Shown piece after piece: positions 1 to 7,733 of a stretch of DNA of 64,000 nucleotides (the first letter of the stretch is position 1; each line of letters opens with the position of its first letter). A program made the translations under genes and the position numbers. The stretch comes from Streptococcus infantis SK970. Its GTDB lineage: Bacteria > Bacillota > Bacilli > Lactobacillales > Streptococcaceae. The notes beneath the pieces are model-generated. The model did not search any database, was not told where the DNA came from, and saw only the letters and a program-made list of their open reading frames with translations. The stretch lies in NCBI GenBank assembly GCA_000223255.2, contig AFUT01000009.1:1-64000 (forward strand), given 5' to 3'.

Positions 1-62
1 GTTAGAAGTGGAAGTGTGGCGACACATGTAGCGGACTAATACTAATAGCTCGAGGACTTATC
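1..62 (+). rRNA. 23S rRNA, 3' end (partial)
   Basis: The first ~60 bases match the conserved 3' end of streptococcal 23S rRNA (GCGGACTAATACTAATAGCT and GAGGACTTATCC). The rest of the gene lies outside the window. A short 23S-5S spacer follows. The exact end is set by memory of the family, so allow a few bases either way. Confidence 0.9.
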
Positions 63-143
63 CAAAGTAACTGAGAATACGAAGTGTGAAGGTTTTCTAA
101 GTATTTGATAGATATTCAATTTTGAGTATGTATGACTCAGAGT

Positions 144-259
144 TAAGTGACGATAGCCTAGGAGATACACCTGTACCCATGCCGAACACAGAAGTTAAGC
201 CCTAGAACGCCGGAAGTAGTTGGGGGTTGCCCCCTGTGAGATATGGAAGTCGCTTAGCT
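144..259 (+). rRNA. rrf: 5S rRNA
   Basis: About 116 nt with the conserved internal stretch CCATGCCGAACACAGAAGTT. The 5' TAAGTGAC pairs with GTCGCTTA at the 3' end to form helix I. It sits between the 23S end and the tRNA cluster, as is usual for a streptococcal rrn operon. Confidence 0.93.
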
Positions 260-363
260 CTAGGGAGTTTAGCTTAGTTGTAATTGAGAGGAAATCGAAA
301 TTACAATCGGTGGATGAGAGAAACGAAGTTTCTTACCGTTGGCTGAGCTAGACTCCACCCTTT
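260..363 (+). other. 5S to tRNA-Val spacer with tRNA-like fragment
   Basis: This ~100-bp spacer contains no gene. It begins with GGGAGTTTAGCTTAGTTG, nearly the same as the first 18 bases of the tRNA-Val that starts 100 bp later. It then has two hairpin-forming stretches: GTAATT...AATTAC, and AGAAAC around a GAAGTTTCT arm. It may be a decayed tRNA duplication or an RNA-processing structure. Confidence 0.5.
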
Positions 364-436
364 GGGAGTTTAGCTCAGCTGGGAGAGCATCTGCCTTACA
401 AGCAGAGGGTCAGCGGTTCGATCCCGTTAACTCCCA
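364..436 (+). tRNA. tRNA-Val (TAC)
   Basis: 73-nt cloverleaf. The acceptor GGGAGTT pairs with AACTCCC, the anticodon loop CTTACAA gives TAC, and the T arm contains GGTTCGATCC. First tRNA of a twelve-gene cluster behind the rrn operon. Confidence 0.97.
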
Positions 437-441
437 TATAA

Positions 442-512
442 GCGGGTGTAGTTTAGTGGTAAAACTACAGCCTTCCAAGCTGTTGTCGCGAGTTCGATTC
501 TCGTCACCCGCT
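442..512 (+). tRNA. tRNA-Gly (TCC)
   Basis: 71-nt cloverleaf. The acceptor GCGGGTG pairs with CACCCGC, the anticodon is TCC and the T-loop is GTTCGATTC. Confidence 0.97.
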
Positions 513-544
513 TTGAACTTTGTTCAATTACCAAGTTTTTACTT

Positions 545-618
<74 letters not shown>

Positions 619-632
619 TTTTTTATAAATAT

Positions 633-704
633 GGTCCGTTGGTCAAGGGGTTAAGACACCGCCTTTTCACGGCGGTAACACGGGTTCGAATCCCGTACGG
701 ACTA
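633..704 (+). tRNA. tRNA-Glu (TTC)
   Basis: 72-nt cloverleaf. The anticodon stem CCGCC/GGCGG encloses TTTTCAC, giving TTC. The T-loop is GTTCGAATC. Confidence 0.96.
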
Positions 705-711
705 TTTTGTT

Positions 712-801
712 GGAGGATTACCCAAGTCCGGCTGAAGGGAACGGTCTTGAAAACCGTCAGGCGTGTAAAAGCGTGCGTGGGTTCGAATCCCACATCCTCC
801 T
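712..801 (+). tRNA. tRNA-Ser (TGA)
   Basis: 90-nt class II tRNA with a long variable arm. The anticodon stem ACGGT/ACCGT encloses CTTGAAA, giving TGA. The acceptor GGAGGAT pairs with ATCCTCC. Confidence 0.96.
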
Positions 802-815
802 TTATTTATTATTAA

Positions 816-889
<74 letters not shown>

Positions 890-893
890 TATT

Positions 894-966
894 GGCTCGG
901 TAGCTCAGTTGGTAGAGCAATGGATTGAAGCTCCATGTGTCGGCGGTTCGATTCCGTCTCGCGCCA
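894..966 (+). tRNA. tRNA-Phe (GAA)
   Basis: 73-nt cloverleaf. The anticodon stem ATGGA/TCCAT encloses TTGAAGC, giving GAA. The acceptor stem has one internal mismatch. Confidence 0.95.
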
Positions 967-981
967 TTTCTTATATTACAC

Positions 982-1062
982 GGAAGGGTAGCGAAGAGGC
1001 TAAACGCGGCGGACTGTAAATCCGCTCCTTCGGGTTCGGGGGTTCGAATCCCTCCCCTTCCA
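982..1062 (+). tRNA. tRNA-Tyr (GTA)
   Basis: 81-nt class II tRNA with anticodon loop CTGTAAA, giving GTA. The variable arm CTCCTTCGGG and T-loop GTTCGAATC are present. Confidence 0.96.
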
Positions 1063-1068
1063 TCTTAT

Positions 1069-1139
1069 ACGGGCATAGTTTAAAGGTAGAACTAAGGTCT
1101 CCAAAACCTTCAGTGTGGGTTCAATTCCTACTGCCCGTG
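1069..1139 (+). tRNA. tRNA-Trp (CCA)
   Basis: 71-nt cloverleaf. The acceptor ACGGGCA pairs with TGCCCGT, and the anticodon loop CTCCAAA gives CCA. Confidence 0.95.
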
Positions 1140-1150
1140 TTAAACATTAT

Positions 1151-1224
1151 GGCGGGTGTGGTGAAGTGGTTAACACACCAGATTGTGGCTCTGGCATGCG
1201 TGGGTTCGATCCCCATCACTCGCC
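1151..1224 (+). tRNA. tRNA-His (GTG)
   Basis: 74-nt cloverleaf with anticodon loop TTGTGGC, giving GTG. The extra 5' G expected at position -1 of tRNA-His is present and opposes the terminal C. Confidence 0.95.
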
Positions 1225-1237
1225 TATTTTATATTAT

Positions 1238-1309
1238 TGGGGTATAGCCAAGCGGTAAGGCAAGGGACTTTGACTCCCTCATGCGTTGGTTCGAATCCAG
1301 CTACCCCAG
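1238..1309 (+). tRNA. tRNA-Gln (TTG)
   Basis: 72-nt cloverleaf. The acceptor TGGGGTA pairs with TACCCCA, and the anticodon loop CTTTGAC gives TTG. Confidence 0.96.
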
Positions 1310-1318
1310 TTACTATAT

Positions 1319-1402
1319 GCCGGCGTGGCGGAATTGGCAGACGCGCTGGACTCAAAATCCAGTGTCCGCAAGGACGTGCCGGTTCGACCCCGGCCGCCGG
1401 TA
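1319..1402 (+). tRNA. tRNA-Leu (CAA)
   Basis: 84-nt class II tRNA. The anticodon stem CTGGA/TCCAG encloses CTCAAAA, giving CAA. The variable arm TGTCCGCAAGGACG is clear. Last tRNA of the cluster. Confidence 0.96.
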
Positions 1403-1410
1403 TAGTAATA

Positions 1411-1444
1411 AAGACAAGGTTTATAAGCCTTGTCTTTTTATTTT
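1411..1444 (+). terminator. terminator of the rrn-tRNA operon
   Basis: AGACAAGG and CCTTGTCT form an 8-bp stem followed by TTTTTATTTTT. It closes the rRNA/tRNA transcript. The next 140 bp to the nagA operator is AT-rich and holds no gene I can see. Confidence 0.9.
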
Positions 1445-1586
1445 TCTTCCAATTTTTTCTTTCAGAGTTACTTAATATTACTTATATTTTTCGAAATTTT
1501 CTTTTAAAGATTAATGTTTAATATTTTAGTTTTTACTATATGTTTACTAAATCTTAATTTATTTCTTGTAATTTTTAACTATAACA

Positions 1587-1596
1587 GGTCTATACC
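1587..1596 (+). promoter_or_regulatory. NagR-like operator (dre-type site)
   Basis: GGTCTATACC lies immediately upstream of the nagA -35 box. It resembles the GntR-family NagR/YvoA dre motif (GGTATAGACC on the other strand) that controls GlcNAc genes in Firmicutes. Assignment is by motif and context. Confidence 0.55.
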
Positions 1597-1597
1597 A

Positions 1598-1626
1598 TTT
1601 ACAAATTTGTAAGAAAGGTTTATAAT
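1598..1626 (+). promoter_or_regulatory. nagA promoter
   Basis: TTTACA and TATAAT are separated by exactly 17 bp, with nagA 50 bp downstream behind a GGAGGT ribosome site. Confidence 0.75.
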
Positions 1627-1675
1627 GTAATTGACATAATAAATATTAAATTAATCAATTACGGAGGTTATCATT

Positions 1676-2827
1676 ATGCCTAAATATATTAAAGCAGATC
1701 AATTTTTCTATCCTCATGGTGTTCGCCGTGGCGGTTTTCTTGAACTAGTCGATGGTAAATTTGGTAAGCATGTAGATCAAGTGTCTGAGGACGCTGAAAT
1801 TATTGACTATAGCGGTTATAGTATTGCTCCTGGGCTTGTGGATACTCATATTCATGGTTTTGGTGGAGTTGATGTTATGGATAATAACATCGAAGGTACG
1901 CTTCATACTATGAGTGAAGGGCTTCTTAGTACAGGTGTTACAAGCTTTTTACCAACAACTTTGACATCTTCATATGAGCAGTTATTAGCAGTAACTGAAA
2001 ATATTGGGGCTCGTTACAAAGAAGCGACTGGTGCCAAGATTCGTGGTATTTATTTTGAAGGTCCTTACTTCACTGAAAAGTATAAGGGAGCTCAAAATCC
2101 AGCTTACATGAAAGATCCTCGAATGGATGAGTTCCGTGCTTGGGAAAAGGCTGCTAATGGACTTCTTAATAAGATTGCATTAGCACCAGAGCGTGAAGGT
2201 GTAGAAGATTTTGTTCGTACCATTACTGGAGAAGGTGTAACCGTTGCTCTAGGTCATTCGAATGCAACATTTGATGAAGCTAAAAAAGCTGTTGATGCCG
2301 GTGCAAGTGTATGGGTACATGCTTATAACGGTATGCGTGGTTTGACTCACCGTGAACTTGGGATGGTTGGTGCCATGTATGAATTGCCTCATACATACGC
2401 AGAGTTGATCTGCGATGGGCATCACGTTGATCCTAAAGCCTGTGACATTCTACTTAAACAAAAAGGTACTGAAAATATTGCTCTTATTACTGACTGTATG
2501 ACAGCGGGTGGTTTGCAAGATGGTGACTACATGCTAGGAGAATTCCCAGTTGTAGTTGCAAATGGTACTGCACGTCTCAAATCTACTGGGAACTTGGCAG
2601 GTTCTATTCTCAAACTTAAAGACGGTTTGAAAAATGTTGTTGAATGGGGTATTGCAAATCCTCATGAAGCTGTCATGATGGCAAGTCTCAATCCTGCAAA
2701 ATCTGTTCACATTGATGATGTATGTGGACAAATCCGTGAAGGTTACGATGCTGACTTTATCGTGCTAGATAAAGATTTGGAATTGGTAGCAACTTATCTA
2801 GATGGAGAAAAACGTTATCAAGCATAG
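1676..2827 (+). CDS. nagA: N-acetylglucosamine-6-phosphate deacetylase
   Basis: 383 aa, the usual NagA length. It deacetylates GlcNAc-6-P to glucosamine-6-P in cytoplasmic amino-sugar and peptidoglycan recycling. The amidohydrolase metal motif VDTHIHG is near residue 58, the ALGHSNA segment near 194 and the catalytic region ITDCMTAGG near 273. The start has a strong GGAGG. It stands alone between its own promoter with a NagR-like operator and a terminator, which suggests control by GlcNAc-6-P through NagR. Confidence 0.95.
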   Translation: MPKYIKADQFFYPHGVRRGGFLELVDGKFGKHVDQVSEDAEIIDYSGYSIAPGLVDTHIHGFGGVDVMDNNIEGTLHTMSEGLLSTGVTSFLPTTLTSSYEQLLAVTENIGARYKEATGAKIRGIYFEGPYFTEKYKGAQNPAYMKDPRMDEFRAWEKAANGLLNKIALAPEREGVEDFVRTITGEGVTVALGHSNATFDEAKKAVDAGASVWVHAYNGMRGLTHRELGMVGAMYELPHTYAELICDGHHVDPKACDILLKQKGTENIALITDCMTAGGLQDGDYMLGEFPVVVANGTARLKSTGNLAGSILKLKDGLKNVVEWGIANPHEAVMMASLNPAKSVHIDDVCGQIREGYDADFIVLDKDLELVATYLDGEKRYQA

Positions 2828-2833
2828 AAACAT

Positions 2834-2866
2834 AAAGCAGTAGCTATTCTTAGTTACTGCTTTTTC
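2834..2866 (+). terminator. nagA terminator
   Basis: AAAGCAGTA pairs with TACTGCTTT around an 11-base loop and runs into a T tract. Confidence 0.8.
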
Positions 2867-2993
2867 GTTAGCTATATTATATTGTGTGTTTTGGTTAATG
2901 AGAAACTCCTTAAGGTAGTTACTGAAAGCGAGCAAATTTCTTTCATTGTTTTTAAAATTTCGCTATAATATACGATACAAAGGAAATGAAACT

Positions 2994-3371
2994 ATGTATC
3001 GAGTTATAGAAATGTACGGGGATTTTGAACCTTGGTGGTTCATAGAAGGATGGGAAGAAGACGTCATTAGTAGTAAGAAATTTGAAAATTACTATGATGC
3101 CTTGAAGTATTATAAATCTTGCTGGTTTGAGCTGGAAAAGAAAATTCCGCTTTACAAAAGTCGTGGAGACTTAATGACTATATTTTGGGATCCGGAGGAT
3201 AAGCGTTGGTGTGAGGAATGTGATGAATTTCTGCAGCAATATCATTCCTTGGCTTTACTGGAAGATGGTCAAGTTATACCAGATGAAAAATTCAGACCGG
3301 GTTATGAAAAACAAACTGGTTTAGAAATCCACCGGACGTGTCGCATCAAAAAAGATGGAACAACTTTTTAA
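2994..3371 (+). CDS. DUF1033 family protein
   Basis: 125 aa, rich in Trp and Tyr near the N-terminus (DFEPWWFIEGWEED), matching the small DUF1033 family commonly found just upstream of comGA in streptococci. No enzymatic motif is recognised. The ATG at 2994 is chosen because it follows AAAGGAAA at good spacing; an upstream start at 2946 has no ribosome site. A TATAAT at 2964-2969 is a plausible -10 box. Its terminator overlaps its last codons and separates it from the competence operon. Confidence 0.85.
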   Translation: MYRVIEMYGDFEPWWFIEGWEEDVISSKKFENYYDALKYYKSCWFELEKKIPLYKSRGDLMTIFWDPEDKRWCEECDEFLQQYHSLALLEDGQVIPDEKFRPGYEKQTGLEIHRTCRIKKDGTTF

Positions 3372-3388
3372 TAAAGTTGTTCTTTTTT
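3359..3388 (+). terminator. terminator between DUF1033 gene and comGA
   Basis: GAACAACTTT and AAAGTTGTTC form a perfect 10-bp stem followed by TTTTTT. It overlaps the 3' end of the DUF1033 gene and insulates the comG operon from upstream transcription. Confidence 0.9.
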
Positions 3389-3396
3389 GTATTTTC

Positions 3397-3404
3397 TTCG
3401 AATA
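3397..3404 (+). promoter_or_regulatory. ComX (SigX) box of the comG operon
   Basis: TTCGAATA differs at one base from the streptococcal combox/Cin-box TACGAATA. It follows a T-rich tract and lies 26 bp before the comGA ATG. ComX-RNA polymerase uses this box to switch on late competence genes. Confidence 0.85.
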
Positions 3405-3422
3405 ATAAACTGAGGAGGGAAT

Positions 3423-4364
3423 ATGGTACAAGCACTTGCACAAGAATTGATTAGTCTCGCAAAAAAAGATGGAGCTCAGGATATCTATTTTATTCCCAAG
3501 GATAAGGTTTATGAGTTGCATATGCGAATAGGAGATGAAAGGCGTTTGATTAATAGCTATGACTTTGAAAAGTTGGGAGCAGTTATTAGTCATTTTAAAT
3601 TTATTGCGGGGATGAATGTTGGAGAAAAGCGTCGTAGTCAGCTTGGGTCCTGTGATTATCAGCATGATGGCAAGGTTACTTCACTACGCTTATCGACGGT
3701 AGGAGATTATCGTGGTCATGAGAGTTTAGTTATTCGTCTTTTGCACGATGAAGAACAAGAGTTGCGCTTCTGGTTTCAAGACCTTAAGGAACTGGAAAAG
3801 GGCTTTAGGCAACGCGGCCTTTATCTTTTTGCAGGCCCTGTAGGAAGTGGGAAAACTACCTTAATGCATGAATTAGCTAAGTCATTGTTCAAGGGACAAC
3901 AAGTCATGTCCATTGAGGACCCAGTTGAGATTAAGCAAGAAGAGATGCTGCAATTACAACTCAATGAAGCTATTGGACTGAGCTATGAAAACTTGATAAA
4001 ACTTTCTTTGCGCCACCGTCCAGATCTTTTAATCATTGGAGAAATCCGGGATAGTGAAACAGCCCGTGCTGTTGTACGAGCTAGTCTGACAGGTGCAACG
4101 GTATTCTCGACAATTCATGCCAAGAGTGTTCGTGGGGTTTATGAGCGTCTTTTAGAACTTGGTGTTAGTGAAGATGAACTCGCAGTTGTTTTACAAGGTG
4201 TTTGCTACCAGAGACTAATCGGGGGAGGAGGAATTATTGATTTTGCAAACCAAAATTATTCAGAACACCAGGCAGAAAAGTGGAATGAGCAAATTGATCA
4301 GCTTCTTAAAGACGGATATATCACTGCCCTTCAAGCTGAAACGGAGAAAATTAGCTACCAGTAA
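3423..4364 (+). CDS. comGA: competence pilus ATPase ComGA
   Basis: 313 aa, a GspE/PilB-type secretion ATPase that powers assembly of the DNA-uptake pseudopilus at the cytoplasmic face of the membrane. Walker A (AGPVGSGKTT) is near residue 139, an Asp-box-like MSIEDPVE near 162 and Walker B (LLIIGEIRD) near 200. The start follows GAGGAGGG. First gene of comG, under a ComX box. It is intact, but its partner comGC is split by the prophage, so no functional pilus is expected. Confidence 0.96.
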   Translation: MVQALAQELISLAKKDGAQDIYFIPKDKVYELHMRIGDERRLINSYDFEKLGAVISHFKFIAGMNVGEKRRSQLGSCDYQHDGKVTSLRLSTVGDYRGHESLVIRLLHDEEQELRFWFQDLKELEKGFRQRGLYLFAGPVGSGKTTLMHELAKSLFKGQQVMSIEDPVEIKQEEMLQLQLNEAIGLSYENLIKLSLRHRPDLLIIGEIRDSETARAVVRASLTGATVFSTIHAKSVRGVYERLLELGVSEDELAVVLQGVCYQRLIGGGGIIDFANQNYSEHQAEKWNEQIDQLLKDGYITALQAETEKISYQ

Positions 4365-5327
4365 GCAGAAGAAAATCATCACTCTCTTTAACAATTTGTT
4401 TTCGAGTGGTTTTCACTTGGTAGAAATCATTTCCTTTCTTGATAGAAGTCATTTGTTGGAGAAGGAATATGTTTCACAGATGCGCCTAGGACTATCGAAA
4501 GGGAAATCTTTCTCGGAAATGATGGGGAATTTAGGTTTTCGAGTGCGATTGTCACGCAACTTTCATTGGCTGAAGTTCATGGAAATCTCCATTTGAGTTT
4601 GGGGAAAATCGAAGAATATTTGGATAATCTTGCTAAGGTCAAGAAGAAGTTAATTGAAGTTGCGACCTACCCACTTATTTTGCTAGCTTTTTTACTGTTA
4701 ATTATGCTAGGATTGCGGAATTATCTCTTGCCCCAACTGGATAGTAGTAACATAGCTACCTTAGTGATTAGTAACCTACCACAGATTTTTCTCGGACTTA
4801 CTCTGGCACTAAGTCTTGTATCTTTAACAGGACTGATATTCTACAGAAAATCTAAGAAGATACAAGTCTTTTCTTATCTGGCTAGAATCCCCTTTTTAGG
4901 TGTATTTGTTCAGTATTATCTAACTGCCTATTATGCTCGGGAATGGGGAAATATGATTGGACAAGGTTTAGAGTTGGCACAGATTTTCCAGATGATGCAG
5001 GAGCAAGGGAATCCTCTTTTTAGGGAGATTGGTTTTGATTTAGAGCAGTCCTTACAAGATGGGAATGAGTTTTCTAAGGTTGTTCAGAACTATTCTTTTT
5101 TTAGAAGAGAGTTGGGGTTAATTATTGAATATGGAGAGGTTAAATCCAAATTGGGAAGCGAATTGGGAATCTATGCGGAAAAAACCTGGGAATCCTTCTT
5201 TACCCGAGTCAATCGGACCATGAACCTTGTTCAACCACTGGTCTTTATTTTTGTAGCCCTGCTAATCGTTTTATTGTATGCAGCTATGTTGCTGCCAATG
5301 TATCAAAATATGGAGGTAAATTTTTAG
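4285..5327 (+). pseudogene. comGB: competence pilus membrane protein ComGB (apparent frameshift)
   Basis: A T2SF-family polytopic protein that anchors pseudopilus assembly. Two frames join to one ComGB. The first ends after FSEMMGNLGF and the second carries on with LAEVHGNLHLSLG; one extra T in the TTTT run at 4536-4539 restores a full-length protein. Several hydrophobic segments and the C-terminal NRTMNLVQPLVFIFVALLIV are typical. The start is uncertain: the usual ATG-GAT-ATA is ACG here (4312), and ATG 4285 lies upstream in frame. The lost T fits the window-wide homopolymer pattern. Confidence 0.85.
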
Positions 5328-5335
5328 ATGAAAAA

Positions 5336-5425
5336 ATGATGATGAAATTAAAGGAAACTACGGTAAAAGGGTTCACTCTTGTAGAAATGAGGGATAGTAA
5401 AATTCTCTCTATATTCTCCATTTGA
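5336..5425 (+). pseudogene. comGC: comGC 5' fragment (split by prophage)
   Basis: Encodes the N-terminus of the major pseudopilin, including the prepilin peptidase motif GFTLVEM, with host codons ending at 5389. Phage DNA then adds about 11 foreign codons to a TGA at 5423. The upstream ATG at 5328, nearer the GGAGG, runs into a stop because the A run at 5331-5336 has six bases; seven would give MKKMMMK in frame. The remainder of comGC is 35.4 kb away at 40812. Confidence 0.93.
5384..5404 (+). other. attL (host/prophage junction)
   Basis: The core GAAATG (5384-5389) is shared with attR (40809-40814). It is followed by the phage arm AGGGATAGTAAAATT (5390-5404). Joined with the attR arm, this arm forms an imperfect inverted repeat around the core, as expected for a large serine integrase attP. 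The integrase gene ends 5 bp away. Confidence 0.88.
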
Positions 5426-6851
5426 TGACAATGCTATCAGCTGTGACTTGTACTTTTCTGATCAAGGCTCTGACTATGGTCTTTTGAGACTCATAGTCCA
5501 TCTTGTAGATGTCTCCCTTGCTCAGAGATTGCTTGATAGTATTTTAGTTTTCTCTTGTTTGAGTGCTGGGTCATCCTCTAGCTCTTTTCTAACAAGGCTC
5601 TCATGCTTAGAAATTCGCTTGACTTGCTCTGTAGTTCTTCTAGGGTAATTCTGTCATCTATATAGAGGTCATTGAGCCTGCTCAGTTTCTTAGATAATTC
5701 TCTAATCTGTTTCTGATAGCTCTCACGATCTATGGACTCTTTGCGATTGTCTGAGAAGATTGTCTCTAAGTATTCAGAGTCATGCTGCAACTTATTGACC
5801 TCTTGTAAGACATAGGCCTCAAGGTCATCCTTGTAGTAAAAGCCTGAGTCACATTTCTTATTGTCATTATAAGTAGTGACCCCTCTCAACTTTCTAGGGT
5901 GTCTCTGATGGCATTCATATTTTTTAAACCTGCTCCCATCTTTTCTCTTTACACCCATTATGATTTTTAATGGAGCCAAACAGTAGCCACATTGGGCGAT
6001 ACCTGACAGCATATACTTTGCCTGGAATGGCCTAGGATTTAAGTTTTCAAGTGCCGTCCTTTGTCTGATTTTTAGTTCTTCCTGTGTCTTGTCATAGGTT
6101 TCCTTTGAGATAATAGGCTCATGATTGCCTTTGTAGATTTCTCCTAGGTATTGATTATATCCACAGTAGACAGGGTTATCTAATATCACTCTGACCGCTC
6201 TGTAGTTCCAGGGCTTTTCTTTTGGGTATTTCTCATTAAGGTCATCTCTGAGCTTAGTGATAGACCTACCTGATAGATAGCTCTCAAAGATGAATTTGAT
6301 AGCTAGTGCCTGGACTGGGTTGATGGTCATGGTGCCTGTTTCTTTGTGGTAATCATACCCATAGGAGGTCTTAGCCCACATCATAGATTTTCCAGCCTTT
6401 GCACGCCCTAGCTTGCCCAGTTGCATTCTTTCCTTGATTTGCTCCCTCTCTAGCTGAGCAAACACACTCAAGAGACCGATCATGGCTTTTCCAAACGGTG
6501 TAGAGGTGTCAAAATTCTCTTGCAAGCTCAGAAATTCAATCCCATTCTTGATGAATACATCCTCAATCAAGAATAGTGTATCTTTCTGACTACGGCTGAG
6601 GCGGTCTAGCTTATAAACTAGAACTGTATCAAATTTTTCTTGTCAGCGTCTTTAATAAGGTTCTCTAGCGCTGGTCTTTCAGTATTAGATCCTGAAAAAC
6701 CTCCATCAGTGTATACTTTGTAAACCGTCCAGTCCTTAATTTTGCAGTAGGACTCTAATTTGTCTATCTGCTCCTCTATCGAGTACCCCTCCTCAGCCTG
6801 TGAGGTAGTGGATACTCTGACATATATTGCCACCTTATTTGTTGATTTCAT
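5409..6851 (-). pseudogene. int: large serine recombinase (phage integrase), three apparent frameshifts
   Basis: Joined frames give about 481 aa, the length of TP901-1-type integrases. The N-terminal resolvase domain has the catalytic-serine motif VRVSTTSQ and the YTDGGFSGS segment. The middle region has GLLSVFAQLEREQI, a recombinase domain and a zinc ribbon (CGYC...CHQRHP), and the tail is a coiled coil. Three single A/T losses break it: at 6637-6641, near 5587 and near 5546. Each lies in a homopolymer and each is restored by one added base. The stop at 5409 abuts attL. It inserts and excises the phage at comGC if intact. Confidence 0.9.
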
Positions 6852-6973
6852 TGCTTTTGTACCCCCTTTTTGATAAAATAGGGTATAGAAAAGAGGGCTT
6901 TTTAATGCCTATCTTTCTATACATCCTACCCCATGCTCAGACTCGCCAAAGTTTGAGAGCGTGGGGCTTTTTT
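6851..6973 (+). ncRNA. candidate plus-strand small RNA with terminator
   Basis: TTGCTT (6851-6856), a 17-bp spacer and TAAAAT (6874-6879) make a promoter. The predicted ~90-nt RNA contains GTATAGAAA/TTTCTATAC, a perfect 9-bp stem, then a CCCCA-GCTC/GAG-GCGTGGGG terminator with TTTTTT ending at 6973. Both neighbours are minus-strand, so a plus-strand terminator here is unexplained without a plus transcript. The promoter overlaps the integrase start region. No RNA family is recognised. Confidence 0.45.
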
Positions 6974-6978
6974 GTTTG

Positions 6979-7700
6979 TTATATATTATCATTTACTCTG
7001 TCTTGTAAGATGATCAATTTTTCTTTCAGGTCATTTACTCTTGCTAAATTACTATTCATTTCATTGATGTAGTAATTGATTTCATTGTGAATTTCTAAAG
7101 CGCTCGTTGGTGCATTTAGGGAGTTGAAATAATTAACTAATTCTTTGCAAAATTTAGCGTACTCACTGTGATACCTTATTTGCACTTGGCACATCATTAA
7201 ATCAAATTTATTTTTGTCCCATGTTGGGAAATCAATATCAAGATTTGTAGGGTATTCTTTAGCTGAGTGTATCTCCCATAGTGACGAATATTTATCAGCA
7301 ATCCCCCTCCCTTCATCAGTCAAAAGAGTTTTGCCGTCATCATCATAAAGCAATGAGTTGTCTTTGAATTTTCTTGTTATTTTTTCAGCATTTAGATTGT
7401 AATCATGAAAAAATATTTAGGGATTGATATAGTTGATTTTCTTCCACTCTTTGTTTTCCCCCACCAAACCAAGAGTAGTAACTCTCTAAGAGGATAACCC
7501 TCTGGAGTTATAAAACTATCGTTGTATTTTGGAAAATCAAAGCCTCTTCCATATATTTCAAACATATTAGGTCTTGAGTTTAGTATTTTGAAATACTTAG
7601 GCCGATAGTAGTCAAATTCTTTAGACGGAGAAACAGTAACGGAAATTTGTTGTGGTTCTTTCTGTTTTTTACTTCCAAATAAAAAATCAAATATTCCCAT
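6979..7700 (-). pseudogene. lysogeny-region protein of unknown function (apparent frameshift)
   Basis: Two frames join to about 240 aa after adding one T/A in the run near 7409 (forward strand). The N-terminus is MGIFDFLFGSKKQKEP and the C-terminal half is helical with many Lys and Glu. It lies between the integrase and cI and is transcribed with them, the position of lysogenic accessory genes such as superinfection-exclusion factors. I recognise no domain. The frameshift fits the general homopolymer pattern. Confidence 0.6.
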
Positions 7701-7733
7701 TTTAAAAACCTCTCTAATGATTAACTTATAGCA

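Noticed and set aside
6827..7072. 81-aa plus-strand open frame between integrase and the lysogeny gene
   Set aside because: No ribosome site, crosses the plus-strand terminator hairpin and overlaps the minus-strand gene; a short RNA explains the signals better.
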